Assembly (NCBI GenBank): GCA_018882795.1
Contig: VERJ01000010.1
Coordinates: forward strand, 1-49,415
Direction: 5' to 3'
From: Burkholderiaceae bacterium
GTDB lineage: Bacteria; Pseudomonadota; Gammaproteobacteria; Burkholderiales; Burkholderiaceae_A
Length of the DNA: 49,415 nucleotides
A program made the position numbers and the translations under genes. Of this stretch, positions 16,188 to 25,004 are shown in pieces (the stretch's first letter is position 1; each line of letters starts with the position of its first letter). The notes under the pieces were generated by a model. That model had not been told where the DNA came from and ran no database searches. It saw only the letters and a list, made by a program, of their open reading frames with translations.

Positions 16188-17158
16188 CAGCGTCCCTCCT
16201 CGCGCAGAATTTTCCATCCATCGCTTTCCTTGACCCATAACGTCGTTTTCACAGAGTTCAACTTGGTGCCGCCTGCCTCGTAGCGCTGACGAAAAGTGAC
16301 TTCCGCCCGATCCGGCGATTGCAGCTTGATACGAATTTCACTGACCTTCACCGAAATCGGGTCGGGCCGGGTGACACGCGGTTTACGGTAGGCCGCCCAG
16401 GCCTCGCGAGAGGGAAACTGCTGGGGCTGGAACTTCTCAGAGTAGACAGCCAGATAGCGTTTGAAATCCTTTTCAGACCATGCATCGGCCCAACCCCGTA
16501 GCGCAGCAGACAGCGCGGCCTCGTCAGAGGTTCCCTCCGATTTTGCCGCGGCCACTTTCGCGGATGTCTCTGGCGTCGCCGAAGGCACAGCCGCTCCCTT
16601 GGCCGAGGACTTCAATGCCTTATCAGCAGCGGCATTCGCTCGGCCCTCTGGGGAACCATTGACCGCCGGTGACCTCGGAGGCGCAATCTCTACAGATGCT
16701 CCAGGGCGCGGCTCGACTTGGGCGACCACCACAGGAGGCTCTTTCAATGAAGCACCGCTTTTGAGCGCGACCTGAGCACTGGGTGGTTTTCGATTCATCG
16801 CCTTGGCATACGAGATGGCAGCCTGTTGGCTCAGGATCTCGCGAAGATTCTGGAATGCCAGGCCAGACTCGCGATTCCTGCTGAGCGCCTCCTCTAAGAC
16901 CTCACGGGCCTGATCAAGCTTGCCCTGTTGGGCCAAGGCCAAGGCATAGTCATTGGCCAATTCAATGTCATCGGGCCGCTTCTTCACCCAAGGTTCAACC
17001 AACTTCACCGCGCGCTGAGGATCTTTTTCCTTCAAGGCCTCTGCAGCACGCAGACGGTCCCGCTGCATTTCCGCTGGCGCATCGGCGGCAAAAGAAAGGG
17101 TCGCGAGACCCATGAGAAGCGATGCCACGACCACTTGGCTAAACCGGCAATTTTTCAT
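16187..17158 (-). CDS. Secreted TPR protein with NTF2-like C-terminal domain
   Basis: A 323-residue protein with a signal peptide (1-25), two or three TPR repeats (33-115, containing NDYALALAQQGKLDQA), a low-complexity Ala/Pro/Lys linker (120-210) and an NTF2-like domain (215-323) of the type found at the end of some L,D-transpeptidases. The last domain aligns by eye with the C-terminus of the upstream neighbour: W..W..KD...Y...Y...F, then V.FRQ.Y and W......WKI. It probably acts in the periplasm as a partner of the L,D-transpeptidase encoded directly downstream. It starts five bases after the preceding gene. Confidence 0.78.
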   Translation of the reverse strand: MKNCRFSQVVVASLLMGLATLSFAADAPAEMQRDRLRAAEALKEKDPQRAVKLVEPWVKKRPDDIELANDYALALAQQGKLDQAREVLEEALSRNRESGLAFQNLREILSQQAAISYAKAMNRKPPSAQVALKSGASLKEPPVVVAQVEPRPGASVEIAPPRSPAVNGSPEGRANAAADKALKSSAKGAAVPSATPETSAKVAAAKSEGTSDEAALSAALRGWADAWSEKDFKRYLAVYSEKFQPQQFPSREAWAAYRKPRVTRPDPISVKVSEIRIKLQSPDRAEVTFRQRYEAGGTKLNSVKTTLWVKESDGWKILREEGR

Positions 17159-17163
17159 GGCCG

Positions 17164-18048
17164 CTAGTTTACTAGGCGTTCGGCGATTATTTTCAGACCC
17201 TGGGGGGTCTGCCGCCAGACGATCTCCTTACGATCATCGCTTTGATAGTTGTCCGAACGGTAGACCTGACGAAACCGCACGGTAACCTCACCGGGACCGG
17301 TCTCTCGGTACTGGAGCTCCGATATGTCGACCTCGACAAAAGTGGCCTGCATCATGCGCTGGCGACGAATCCCCAGATGCCGATCCAAGCCAGCAAAACC
17401 GGGGTCGTAGAGCGCCGAATAAGCCTCGGCCTGTCGACTTCGCCACAACCTATTCCATTCAAGCATGGCAGACTCGGCCCGATTGCGTAGTGAAGGGGCG
17501 GAGGCCGCGACAGGGCCGGTCGCAGGTGGGGTGGTCTGAGCTGCCGGCCCGGCCGCAGGTGGGACCGGGGCCGAGGAGGAATCCGTGCTCTCCGGCCCCT
17601 TGACCAAGATCGGAGAGGACATCGAGGGATCAGGCTCTCGGTCCATGCGGCCAATCGCGATCCAGGCCAGAATGCCCAGCCCCAACAAACCCACCAATGG
17701 AGGCAACCATCGTCGATACGGAAGGGGGTCACCGAGATCAGTGGATGGCAACAGCGCGGGCGGCGACGCCTCGAGGCTGGCCAGTTTTGGATTTGATCGG
17801 CTCTGATCGATCCAATCCTCGTCTCGCCAGGCAGCGGCCACCTGTTCCTCAAGACCAAATTCCCTCGCCACCATGGCCACCGCCTTGCGGCAATAGACCA
17901 GCGAGTGAAAGGAGCGGCCAGACCCGGCCTCGATATCCACAAGGTGATTACGCGCGACACCAGTCTTTCTGGCCAGGCTATCCAATTCCATGCCCCGCGC
18001 CAGACGCGCTGCGTACAACATTTGGGGGATGGTTTTTTCCTCAGGCAT
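17164..18048 (-). CDS. HTH / single-TM / NTF2-like protein (RodZ-like layout)
   Basis: A 294-residue protein with a cytoplasmic helix-turn-helix of the RodZ N-terminal kind (5-60, LARKTGVARNHLVDIE), a membrane helix (115-133), a Pro/Ala/Ser linker (135-188) and a periplasmic NTF2-like domain (190-294) homologous to the next gene's C-terminus. RodZ has the first three parts but ends in a beta-sandwich, so this is a distinct architecture. It could connect cytoplasmic positioning to the periplasmic wall enzymes encoded downstream. Start codons GTG 18057, GTG 18054 and ATG 18048 are all possible; all overlap the dnaQ end. The function is inferred from layout only. Confidence 0.75.
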   Translation of the reverse strand: MPEEKTIPQMLYAARLARGMELDSLARKTGVARNHLVDIEAGSGRSFHSLVYCRKAVAMVAREFGLEEQVAAAWRDEDWIDQSRSNPKLASLEASPPALLPSTDLGDPLPYRRWLPPLVGLLGLGILAWIAIGRMDREPDPSMSSPILVKGPESTDSSSAPVPPAAGPAAQTTPPATGPVAASAPSLRNRAESAMLEWNRLWRSRQAEAYSALYDPGFAGLDRHLGIRRQRMMQATFVEVDISELQYRETGPGEVTVRFRQVYRSDNYQSDDRKEIVWRQTPQGLKIIAERLVN

Positions 18049-18745
18049 CGGCACCACGCTTTAACCACACGGCCCTGCCGCCGCTCTGTTTGTCAATCTC
18101 TGCCAAGATGGTCTGGTGGGCCTGCAGTTCCTCAGGGCTTGCCCGGCGCACGATGAGCTGCGTGAGATCGATGCCATCTGCTGAGTCCGTTAAGGCAACC
18201 TCTTCTTCGCTGGAGATGGCCAGGGACTCCTGGCCCCGAGTCATCGAGAGATACACATCGGCCAGGAGTCGGGCATCCAACAGCGCACCGTGCAGCACAC
18301 GGTGATCATTGGCAATCGCATAACGCTGGCATAGCGCATCAAGCGAGTTACGCTGGCCGGGGTGCAAATCGCGGGCGCGGCCCAACGAGTCGGTGATCCG
18401 ATCGCAATAACTGGCAAACGGCTTTAAACCGATGCGCCGCAACTCTTCGTCAAGAAAACCCCGATCAAAATCAGCGTTGTGAATCACCACCTCTGCCCCC
18501 TGAATAAACTCCAAAAGGCCATCAACAATATCGGCAAACAACGGCTTGTCCCGGAGCTGATCCCAGCTCATGCCATGGACCTGCCGGGCGCCTTCATCGA
18601 CCTCTCGCTGGGGATTCAGATAGACGTGAAAGTGGCGATCCGTGATGCGGCGATCAACGCACTCAACGCAGCCGATCTCAATCAGCCGGTGACCCTCTTC
18701 CACACGAAGACCGGTGGTTTCTGTATCAAGCATGACCCAGCGCAT
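18041..18745 (-). CDS. dnaQ: DNA polymerase III epsilon subunit (3'-5' proofreading exonuclease)
   Basis: A 234-residue DEDDh exonuclease with Asp7 and Glu9 in LDTETTG, Asp94 in HNADFD, His152 and Asp157 in LHGALLDAR. DnaQ proofreads DNA in the Pol III core with the alpha subunit; the C-terminal tail after about 175 is the usual alpha-binding extension. I start it at 18745 (MRWVMLDTETTG), the family norm, rather than at 18772. It overlaps the end of the RND pump gene by 20 bases and the start of the HTH/NTF2 gene, so it seems embedded in a long polycistronic unit. Confidence 0.94.
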   Translation of the reverse strand: MRWVMLDTETTGLRVEEGHRLIEIGCVECVDRRITDRHFHVYLNPQREVDEGARQVHGMSWDQLRDKPLFADIVDGLLEFIQGAEVVIHNADFDRGFLDEELRRIGLKPFASYCDRITDSLGRARDLHPGQRNSLDALCQRYAIANDHRVLHGALLDARLLADVYLSMTRGQESLAISSEEEVALTDSADGIDLTQLIVRRASPEELQAHQTILAEIDKQSGGRAVWLKRGADA

Positions 18746-21700
18746 GCCGACCTCCCCGTTTGAATCGATCAAAGAACAATATCACCGAAGGCAGCACAAA
18801 CAAGGTCAATAGCGTCCCCACGGTCATGCCACCCACAATCACCCAGCCAATCTGGGCCCGGCTCTCCGCCCCAGCGCCGCGGGCCAAGGCCAGTGGCACC
18901 GCACCCAGCACCATCGCTCCCGTGGTCATGAGAATGGGCCGTAGCCGAAGCACCGATGCCTGGATGACTGCCTCTTGCAGCACGGCCCCCTTTTCCCGGA
19001 GCTGATTGGTGAACTCCACAATGAGAATACCGTGCTTGGTGATCAGGCCCACCAGGGTAATCAATCCAATCTGACTGTAGACATTGAGCGTGCCCCCAGT
19101 CGCCTGCAATGCCAGCAGCGCTCCCAGCATCGAGAGCGGTACGCTGAGCATGATCATGATCGGATCTTTGAAGGATTCGAACTGCGCCGCAAGCACCAAG
19201 TAAATGAACAGCAGCGCCAGCACGAAGGTCACACCCAGGCTGCCCGAGGCCCGAACAAACTCACGCATGGAACCCGAGAGGTCTGTGGCGTAGCCTGCGG
19301 TCAGATGCCTTCCGGCCGACTCCTCGAGAAAGGCCAAGGCCTCACCCTGCGTATAGCCGGGTGCAAGATTGGCACTGATAGTGACTGAGCGCCGCTGCCC
19401 GAAATGATTGAGCTGCCGGGGGCCAATCGTCTCCCGCACGCTGACAAATGCCGAAAGCGGCACCATCTGATTGGCCTGATTACGGATGAAAATTTTATTG
19501 ATGTCATCCGGCGTATTGCGGGCGGTCGCCTCGAGTTGCACGATGACATCGTATTGGTCGCCACCGCGCTTAAACCGCGTGACCTGTCGGCCCCCCATCA
19601 TCGTCTCAATCGCGCGGCCAATCGACTCCACCGAGACGCCCATATCGGCGGCACGCTCACGATTCACCGTGATGTTCAACTCCGGCTTGTTTAGGCGAAG
19701 ATCTGTATCAACGCCGAGAAAATTCGGATTCTTGGCAGCATCCGCCACAATGCGGCCAACCGTTTTGGCCATCAATTCATAGGAATCAGATGACGTGACC
19801 ACAAACCCAACAGGCCGCTCACGAATGGACTGACCCAAGGAAGGCGGTGCGTTGGGGAAGGCCAACACACCGGGAATTGCCGCCACCTTGGGCTGGATCT
19901 CGCGAATCATTTCCATGGTTTTACGATCGCGCTCAGACCAGTCCGTAGTGCGCAAAAAGGCAACCGCCTGGTCCACCGTAGGATTACCTGAAACCACAAA
20001 AATACGGTCCACCTCGGGCACGGTCTTGGCAATCGATTCAATCCGACGCGCGTAGTTTTCGGTGTATTCCAGCGACGCACCATCAGGCCCACTGATCGCG
20101 GTAAAGATCACGCCCCGGTCCTCGATAGGCGAGAGCTCCTGCTTCATGAGCTTAAACAACACGCCACAGCCCAACGCCACGGCCACGAAAACGAGCGCAA
20201 TGAGCCTGCCCCGGGTCAATGTCCATTGCAGGCTTACGCGATAGCCCTTGGTCAGCCGATCTAGAAATCCTTCGATCAGGTGATAAATGCGGCCATGCTT
20301 TTCCTCGTGGCGCAATAGTCGCGAACACATCATGGGTGAAAGCGTGAGCGCGACAAAGCCCGACACAATGACAGCGCCAGCAAGTGTCAAGGCAAATTCA
20401 ATAAATAGCCGCCCAATTCTTCCCGTTGTGAACGCCACCGGGGCATACACGGCCGCCAATGTAAGTGTCATGGCCACCACTGCAAAGCCGATTTCACGCG
20501 CCCCCTGAAAGGCTGCGGCAATCGGGGCCATCCCCTCTTCAATGTGACGAAAGATATTCTCTAGCACCACAATGGCATCGTCGACCACTAGGCCAATCGC
20601 AAGCACCAGGGCCAGCAGGGTCAGGGTATTAATCGAGAAGCCGGCCACCAACATCAGCGTGAAGGTACCAATCAGCGAGACAGGAATCGTGACCAGGGGA
20701 ATGATCGACGCCCGAACCGAATGAAGAAAAAAGAAAATCACCACGGCCACCAGCACGATAGCCTCCAGGATTGTGGTGAAGACCGCTGATATTGAGCGAT
20801 CAATGAATACCGTTGAGTCATAACTGATACCGACCTGCACCCCCTCGGAGGCCAGCTCCTCGTTGAGCACCGGCACCATTGCACGGACCGCCTGGGCCAG
20901 GGTGAGCGGATTGGCCGTGGCCTGCCGAATCACCCCAATGGAGACCGCGCTCTCGCCGTTGAATCGCACACTACTGCGGACACTGGCCGCATCAACATCA
21001 ACCCGGCCGATATCGCGAATGCGCACCGGGTAGCCCTTGGACTGCTTGACAATAATCGCGCCGAATTCCTCCGGCCGATTCAGATCGGTGCGCGCGGTCA
21101 CAGTAAATTCGCGCTGCTGGCTCTCCACCCTGCCCGCGGGTAGCTCGATATTTTGCTGGCCGATAGCCGCCTCGACATCGGCAGGTGTCAGGCCGTAGGC
21201 CGCAAGCCTATCCCGATCGATCCACACGCGCATGGCGTACTTCCGTTCCCCATTGATCCGGACATCGGCCGCACCCGGCAGCACTTGCAGCCTGGGCTTG
21301 ACAATACGATTGGCGATGTCACTCACATCAAGTGCTGAACGGGTTGCGCTGGAAAACGACAACCAGATGATCGGATTGGCATCAGCCTCGACCTTTGCGA
21401 TCACCGGCTCATCAACGGTTTTCGGAAGCTTCGCCCGCACACGGGAGACACGATCCCGGACATCGGCCGCAGCCGAATCCGCATCTTTTTCCAGACGGAA
21501 TGTCACCGTGATCTGCGACTGCTCGGCGCGCGATATCGATGTGATGACATCGACCGCATCAATGCCTGCAATCGAGTCCTCCAGCGGCTTGGTGACTTGT
21601 GTCTCAATGACCTCGGCCGATGCGCCCAGGTAGCGGGTCTCCACCGTCACCACGGGCGTATCGATACGCGGATATTCGCGCACCGAGAGGCGCGTGAAGG

Positions 21701-21782
21701 ACACCGCTCCCACCAGCACGATGATCAGTGACAGTACCGTCGCAAAGACAGGACGACGGATACAGAATTCAGAAATCAGCAT
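18726..21782 (-). CDS. RND family multidrug efflux permease (HAE1 type)
   Basis: A 1018-residue inner-membrane pump with the twofold-repeated RND layout: helix 1, large periplasmic loop, helices 2-7, second loop and helices 8-12. The proton-relay residues are visible as the Asp pair in LVVDDAIVVLEN and the Lys in LVGLITKHGILIVEF. It would exchange protons for lipophilic drugs or other amphiphiles together with the adaptor encoded upstream. No outer-membrane TolC-type channel gene is in the window, so it must use one encoded elsewhere. The end overlaps dnaQ by 20 bases. Confidence 0.93.
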   Translation of the reverse strand: MLISEFCIRRPVFATVLSLIIVLVGAVSFTRLSVREYPRIDTPVVTVETRYLGASAEVIETQVTKPLEDSIAGIDAVDVITSISRAEQSQITVTFRLEKDADSAAADVRDRVSRVRAKLPKTVDEPVIAKVEADANPIIWLSFSSATRSALDVSDIANRIVKPRLQVLPGAADVRINGERKYAMRVWIDRDRLAAYGLTPADVEAAIGQQNIELPAGRVESQQREFTVTARTDLNRPEEFGAIIVKQSKGYPVRIRDIGRVDVDAASVRSSVRFNGESAVSIGVIRQATANPLTLAQAVRAMVPVLNEELASEGVQVGISYDSTVFIDRSISAVFTTILEAIVLVAVVIFFFLHSVRASIIPLVTIPVSLIGTFTLMLVAGFSINTLTLLALVLAIGLVVDDAIVVLENIFRHIEEGMAPIAAAFQGAREIGFAVVAMTLTLAAVYAPVAFTTGRIGRLFIEFALTLAGAVIVSGFVALTLSPMMCSRLLRHEEKHGRIYHLIEGFLDRLTKGYRVSLQWTLTRGRLIALVFVAVALGCGVLFKLMKQELSPIEDRGVIFTAISGPDGASLEYTENYARRIESIAKTVPEVDRIFVVSGNPTVDQAVAFLRTTDWSERDRKTMEMIREIQPKVAAIPGVLAFPNAPPSLGQSIRERPVGFVVTSSDSYELMAKTVGRIVADAAKNPNFLGVDTDLRLNKPELNITVNRERAADMGVSVESIGRAIETMMGGRQVTRFKRGGDQYDVIVQLEATARNTPDDINKIFIRNQANQMVPLSAFVSVRETIGPRQLNHFGQRRSVTISANLAPGYTQGEALAFLEESAGRHLTAGYATDLSGSMREFVRASGSLGVTFVLALLFIYLVLAAQFESFKDPIMIMLSVPLSMLGALLALQATGGTLNVYSQIGLITLVGLITKHGILIVEFTNQLREKGAVLQEAVIQASVLRLRPILMTTGAMVLGAVPLALARGAGAESRAQIGWVIVGGMTVGTLLTLFVLPSVILFFDRFKRGGRHALGHA

Positions 21783-21817
21783 GGCGTGATGACTGGCCTA
21801 AGCATGGATGCCTGACG

Positions 21818-22924
21818 TTAACCGCCCTTGGCCGCAGGCATCTGATCCGATGGCTTGCTACCTGCGGGCTCGGCAATCTTGACCGGAATCTGATCGCCTC
21901 GAATCTTGATCTGGCCCGCGGTCACCACCACATCCGCTGCTGACAGGCCCTGCGTGATTTCCACCACCGCCCGATTGGCACGCATGGCCCGCAGGCCAGT
22001 GGTGACCGGTGCGATCACCGCCTTGCCATCGACGATCTTGAATACCATCAGCCGATTCTGGGCCGTGACAAGCGCCTCTTCGGGCACCACCAACGCAGCC
22101 GCGCGTGTCTCCAATACGAGCCGCACGCGAACAAACATACCAGGCTTGAGCCTGCGGGAGGCATCCTTTAGCTCTGCCCGAATCAACAGCGAACGGCCTG
22201 ATGCATCCACGGCGGCATCAACTGCGGCCACGCGGGCTGGAAAAATGACACCCGGAAAGACATCGGACTCCAGATTCACCGTTTGGCCGGACCTCAGCCT
22301 GCCTGAAAATTGCTCAGGCACACGGAAGTCGGCCTTCATGGCGCTCACATCTTCCAGGTTGACCAGCTCGACGCCTTCTTTTACGTAGTCGCCCACACTG
22401 ATCTGGCGAATGCCAATCTGTCCGGAAAAGGGTGCGCGCAGGGTCATCTTGTCCAAATTGGCCTGGGCCAGGGCCAGCTTGGCCCGAGCAATCTCTTCCG
22501 ACGCTTTGGCGTCATCAAGTGCCGCAGCAGAAAGGAATTGCTTTTGAAAGAGTTCCTCGGTGCGTTTTAATTTGGCGACTGCAAGGTCGCGCTCGGCCCG
22601 CGCCTGGTGAAACTGGGCCTGCTGGATCGAAGCATCAAAGGCAATCAACACATCACCCTTACCAACATGGCTGCCATCCGCAAAGCGGATGCTTGAGATC
22701 CTGCCCGGAATTTCTGATTTGAGCACCACCGATTCAGCCGAACGCAGGGATCCAACAGCCGTGATGGCATCCTGTAATTCCATGACGCTCACTTTTTCGG
22801 CCTCGACCACCACGGGGCCGCCCGCGGGCTTCGGCACCGGATTCTGGGAATTCAGACGAAGGCCAACAAAACTTGCGGCTGCTAGGCCTGCAATAACAAT
22901 CACCACTATTGTGAGTCGGCGCAT
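21818..22924 (-). CDS. RND efflux periplasmic adaptor (membrane fusion protein)
   Basis: A 368-residue adaptor with an N-terminal membrane anchor (1-24), a lipoyl/barrel-sandwich half (around residues 62-90, IRFADGSHVGKGDVLIAFD), an alpha-helical hairpin (about 95-165), the second lipoyl half (MTLRAPFSGQIGIRQISVGDYV), and beta-barrel and membrane-proximal domains. It couples the RND pump to an outer-membrane channel. It lacks a lipobox, so it is probably held by an uncleaved helix or is soluble. It lies 35 bases upstream of the pump and forms the first gene of the unit. Confidence 0.92.
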   Translation of the reverse strand: MRRLTIVVIVIAGLAAASFVGLRLNSQNPVPKPAGGPVVVEAEKVSVMELQDAITAVGSLRSAESVVLKSEIPGRISSIRFADGSHVGKGDVLIAFDASIQQAQFHQARAERDLAVAKLKRTEELFQKQFLSAAALDDAKASEEIARAKLALAQANLDKMTLRAPFSGQIGIRQISVGDYVKEGVELVNLEDVSAMKADFRVPEQFSGRLRSGQTVNLESDVFPGVIFPARVAAVDAAVDASGRSLLIRAELKDASRRLKPGMFVRVRLVLETRAAALVVPEEALVTAQNRLMVFKIVDGKAVIAPVTTGLRAMRANRAVVEITQGLSAADVVVTAGQIKIRGDQIPVKIAEPAGSKPSDQMPAAKGG

Positions 22925-22957
22925 ACGCTTGATGTCTGAGTCAGGTTGTGAGGGGTT

Positions 22958-23434
22958 CTAACTTCCAGATAGAGTAATGGATTCCACGCCGCGATTCGCA
23001 AGGTTATCGGCACGCTCATTGCCCGCATGGCCCTGATGGCCACGGACCCACTCCCAACTCACGGCATGCCGGACCAGCTCCAGATCAAGGGCCTCCCAGA
23101 GATCACGGTTGGCCACAGGCTTGCCTGCAGCCGTCTTCCAATGCTTGCGCTTCCATCCTGAAAGCCACTCCTCGACCCCCTTTTGAACATACTGGGAATC
23201 GGTCACGATCCTGACCCGGCAAGGCCGCCTCAGGCAACGCAGGGCCTCAATCACTGCAGTGAGCTCCATACGGTTGTTGGTGGTCTCCGGCGCACCGCCG
23301 AAAATCTCTTTCACGGCATCACCGTATTCCAGCACCGCGCCCCAGCCCCCGGGGCCGGGGTTACCTTTGCAGGCGCCGTCAGTGTGAATCACGACCTGCA
23401 TCAACGCAGCGTGATGTGTCGCATCCGTGCCCAT
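22958..23434 (-). CDS. rnhA: Ribonuclease HI
   Basis: A 158-residue RNase HI with the full active site: Asp19 ([11 protein letters not shown]), Glu57 (NNRMEL), Asp79 (VTDSQYV), His133 (RGHQGH) and Asp143 (NERAD). It cuts RNA in RNA-DNA hybrids, removing R-loops and primers. The start at 23434, two bases after the methyltransferase stop, is favoured by spacing; an internal ATG at 23401 would match the shortest homologues. The basic handle region (WKRKHWKT) is present, as in the E. coli enzyme. Confidence 0.95.
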   Translation of the reverse strand: MGTDATHHAALMQVVIHTDGACKGNPGPGGWGAVLEYGDAVKEIFGGAPETTNNRMELTAVIEALRCLRRPCRVRIVTDSQYVQKGVEEWLSGWKRKHWKTAAGKPVANRDLWEALDLELVRHAVSWEWVRGHQGHAGNERADNLANRGVESITLSGS

Positions 23435-23436
23435 CT

Positions 23437-24264
23437 TTAGTCCTTTTCCGTGGCTGCCCAGCCGGTTGAATGATGCGGTACCGAAGAGGCAGCAGCGGCC
23501 TTGCGGCCTGCAAGCTGTCGACGCTCGCGCCAACGCGGGCCGATCAGCTGCAGATGGTGCACACGTTTAACCGCCATCAGAAAATAAACGCCGCCAGCCA
23601 TAGGCCACCAACGTCGTCCCGCCGGATCCATCCACTGCATGCGGCGCAGCCAGGACTCTGAGTCAAATGGCGGCACATACCCACCATAGGCGCTCGCACC
23701 GCCTGCCCCGAGATCGAAATTCAAGAGCTTTAGCCAATCCTTAAGCCGGGGCAGGGAAATCCAGGCATGTCCCGAAGGTGGGAAACGATTCACCGAACGG
23801 GAGCTTTTTCTTGCGGCCCATAGACTGTAGGGGTTGAAACCGGTAATCACGATCCTGCCTTCGGGAATGAGCACACGCTGGGCCTCGCGCAGGAGATGAT
23901 GGGCATCCTGAGCCACTTCCAGCGTATGGGGAAGCACCAACAAATCCAGACTTTCAGTAAGAAACGGCAGCTCATGAGCCGAGCCGGCCACAGCGCAGAT
24001 GGTGCCTGCATCATCGGACGCCATGGCATGAAGGGGGGCTCCAGGTGCTGGCCAGACCATTCTGGCCCGACATGACATACGATTGGTCCTCAGCGCATCC
24101 AGCGGCATGGGACCAATCTGCAGGGCGTTGTAGCCAAACACATCCTGCAGGGTTGCATCCAGCCAGTCTTGCTCTTCCTGAAGCAGCCGCTGCCCCAGGG
24201 GCGTGCGGCTCCATGGCCCCCAGTCTTGAAAGGGATTAATCAATGATTCAGGCGATTCCAGCAT
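23437..24264 (-). CDS. Class I SAM-dependent methyltransferase
   Basis: A 275-residue protein of the methyltransferase type usually found beside rnhA in Burkholderiales. Motif I is degenerate ([13 protein letters not shown]); the acidic loop and motif II are seen in [24 protein letters not shown], followed by [21 protein letters not shown]. The substrate is unknown. The start is either ATG 24264 or TTG 24243. Either way it overlaps or abuts the divergent gloB start (24243), so each gene's control region lies within the other's coding sequence. The C-terminal 45 residues are Arg/Ala-rich. Confidence 0.82.
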   Translation of the reverse strand: MLESPESLINPFQDWGPWSRTPLGQRLLQEEQDWLDATLQDVFGYNALQIGPMPLDALRTNRMSCRARMVWPAPGAPLHAMASDDAGTICAVAGSAHELPFLTESLDLLVLPHTLEVAQDAHHLLREAQRVLIPEGRIVITGFNPYSLWAARKSSRSVNRFPPSGHAWISLPRLKDWLKLLNFDLGAGGASAYGGYVPPFDSESWLRRMQWMDPAGRRWWPMAGGVYFLMAVKRVHHLQLIGPRWRERRQLAGRKAAAASSVPHHSTGWAATEKD

Positions 24265-24995
24265 TTGACGACAACTATATCTGGGCCATCGCCGGGAACA
24301 AGTCCGGGCCTGTGGCCGTGGTCGATCCGGGCGACCCCCAGCCCGTGCTTGAATTCCTGGAAACACAGGGCCTCACGCTTGGCGCCATGCTGATTACCCA
24401 CCATCATGGGGACCATACCGGCGGCATCAAACGACTGCAGTCGGAAGCACCACGCGGCCGGGGACTTTCCTCGATACCCGTGTTTGGGCCAGCGCAAGAG
24501 GACATTGCGGGTGTTACGCACCCCCTGCGTGAGGGGAATGTTGTCGAACTTGCAGAAATGCAACTCTCCGTACGTGCGATTGAGGTGCCGGGCCACACCC
24601 GCGGACACATTGCCTACTTTGGCAGATGCACCGACCAAGAGCACGTGCTCTTTTGCGGCGACACATTATTTGCGGGGGGATGCGGTCGACTCTTTGAGGG
24701 CAGTGCGGAGCAAATGTGGTCATCGCTGCAAAAGCTGGCCGCACTACCAGCGGATACCGCTGTGTACTGCACCCACGAATACACCCTATCGAACTTCATC
24801 TTCGCACGGCACACGCGGCCCGATCATGCACAAATCCAAAAACGTTATGCAGAGGTAGCAGCCCTTCGGCAAGCAAAGCGCATCACCCTGCCAAGCAGTA
24901 TTGGCCTTGAGTTGCAGACCAATCCTTTTCTGCTCTGCGCCGATGCCACCGCCTTTGCGGACATGCGCAGGCAAAAAGATCAGTTTCGCGGATAA
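24243..24995 (+). CDS. gloB: Hydroxyacylglutathione hydrolase (glyoxalase II)
   Basis: A 250-residue metallo-beta-lactamase-fold enzyme with the binuclear metal motif THHHGDHTGG, GHTRGHI, the bridging Asp in FCGDTLFAGGCGR and YCTHEYT. It hydrolyses S-lactoylglutathione to lactate and glutathione, completing methylglyoxal removal. The C-terminal glutathione-binding region (about 190-250) is present. AAAGGG at 24230-24235 serves as ribosome site and lies within the opposing methyltransferase gene. mltD follows after nine bases, suggesting co-transcription. Confidence 0.94.
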   Translation: MIQAIPAFDDNYIWAIAGNKSGPVAVVDPGDPQPVLEFLETQGLTLGAMLITHHHGDHTGGIKRLQSEAPRGRGLSSIPVFGPAQEDIAGVTHPLREGNVVELAEMQLSVRAIEVPGHTRGHIAYFGRCTDQEHVLFCGDTLFAGGCGRLFEGSAEQMWSSLQKLAALPADTAVYCTHEYTLSNFIFARHTRPDHAQIQKRYAEVAALRQAKRITLPSSIGLELQTNPFLLCADATAFADMRRQKDQFRG

Positions 24996-25004
24996 TCCAG
25001 ACCG

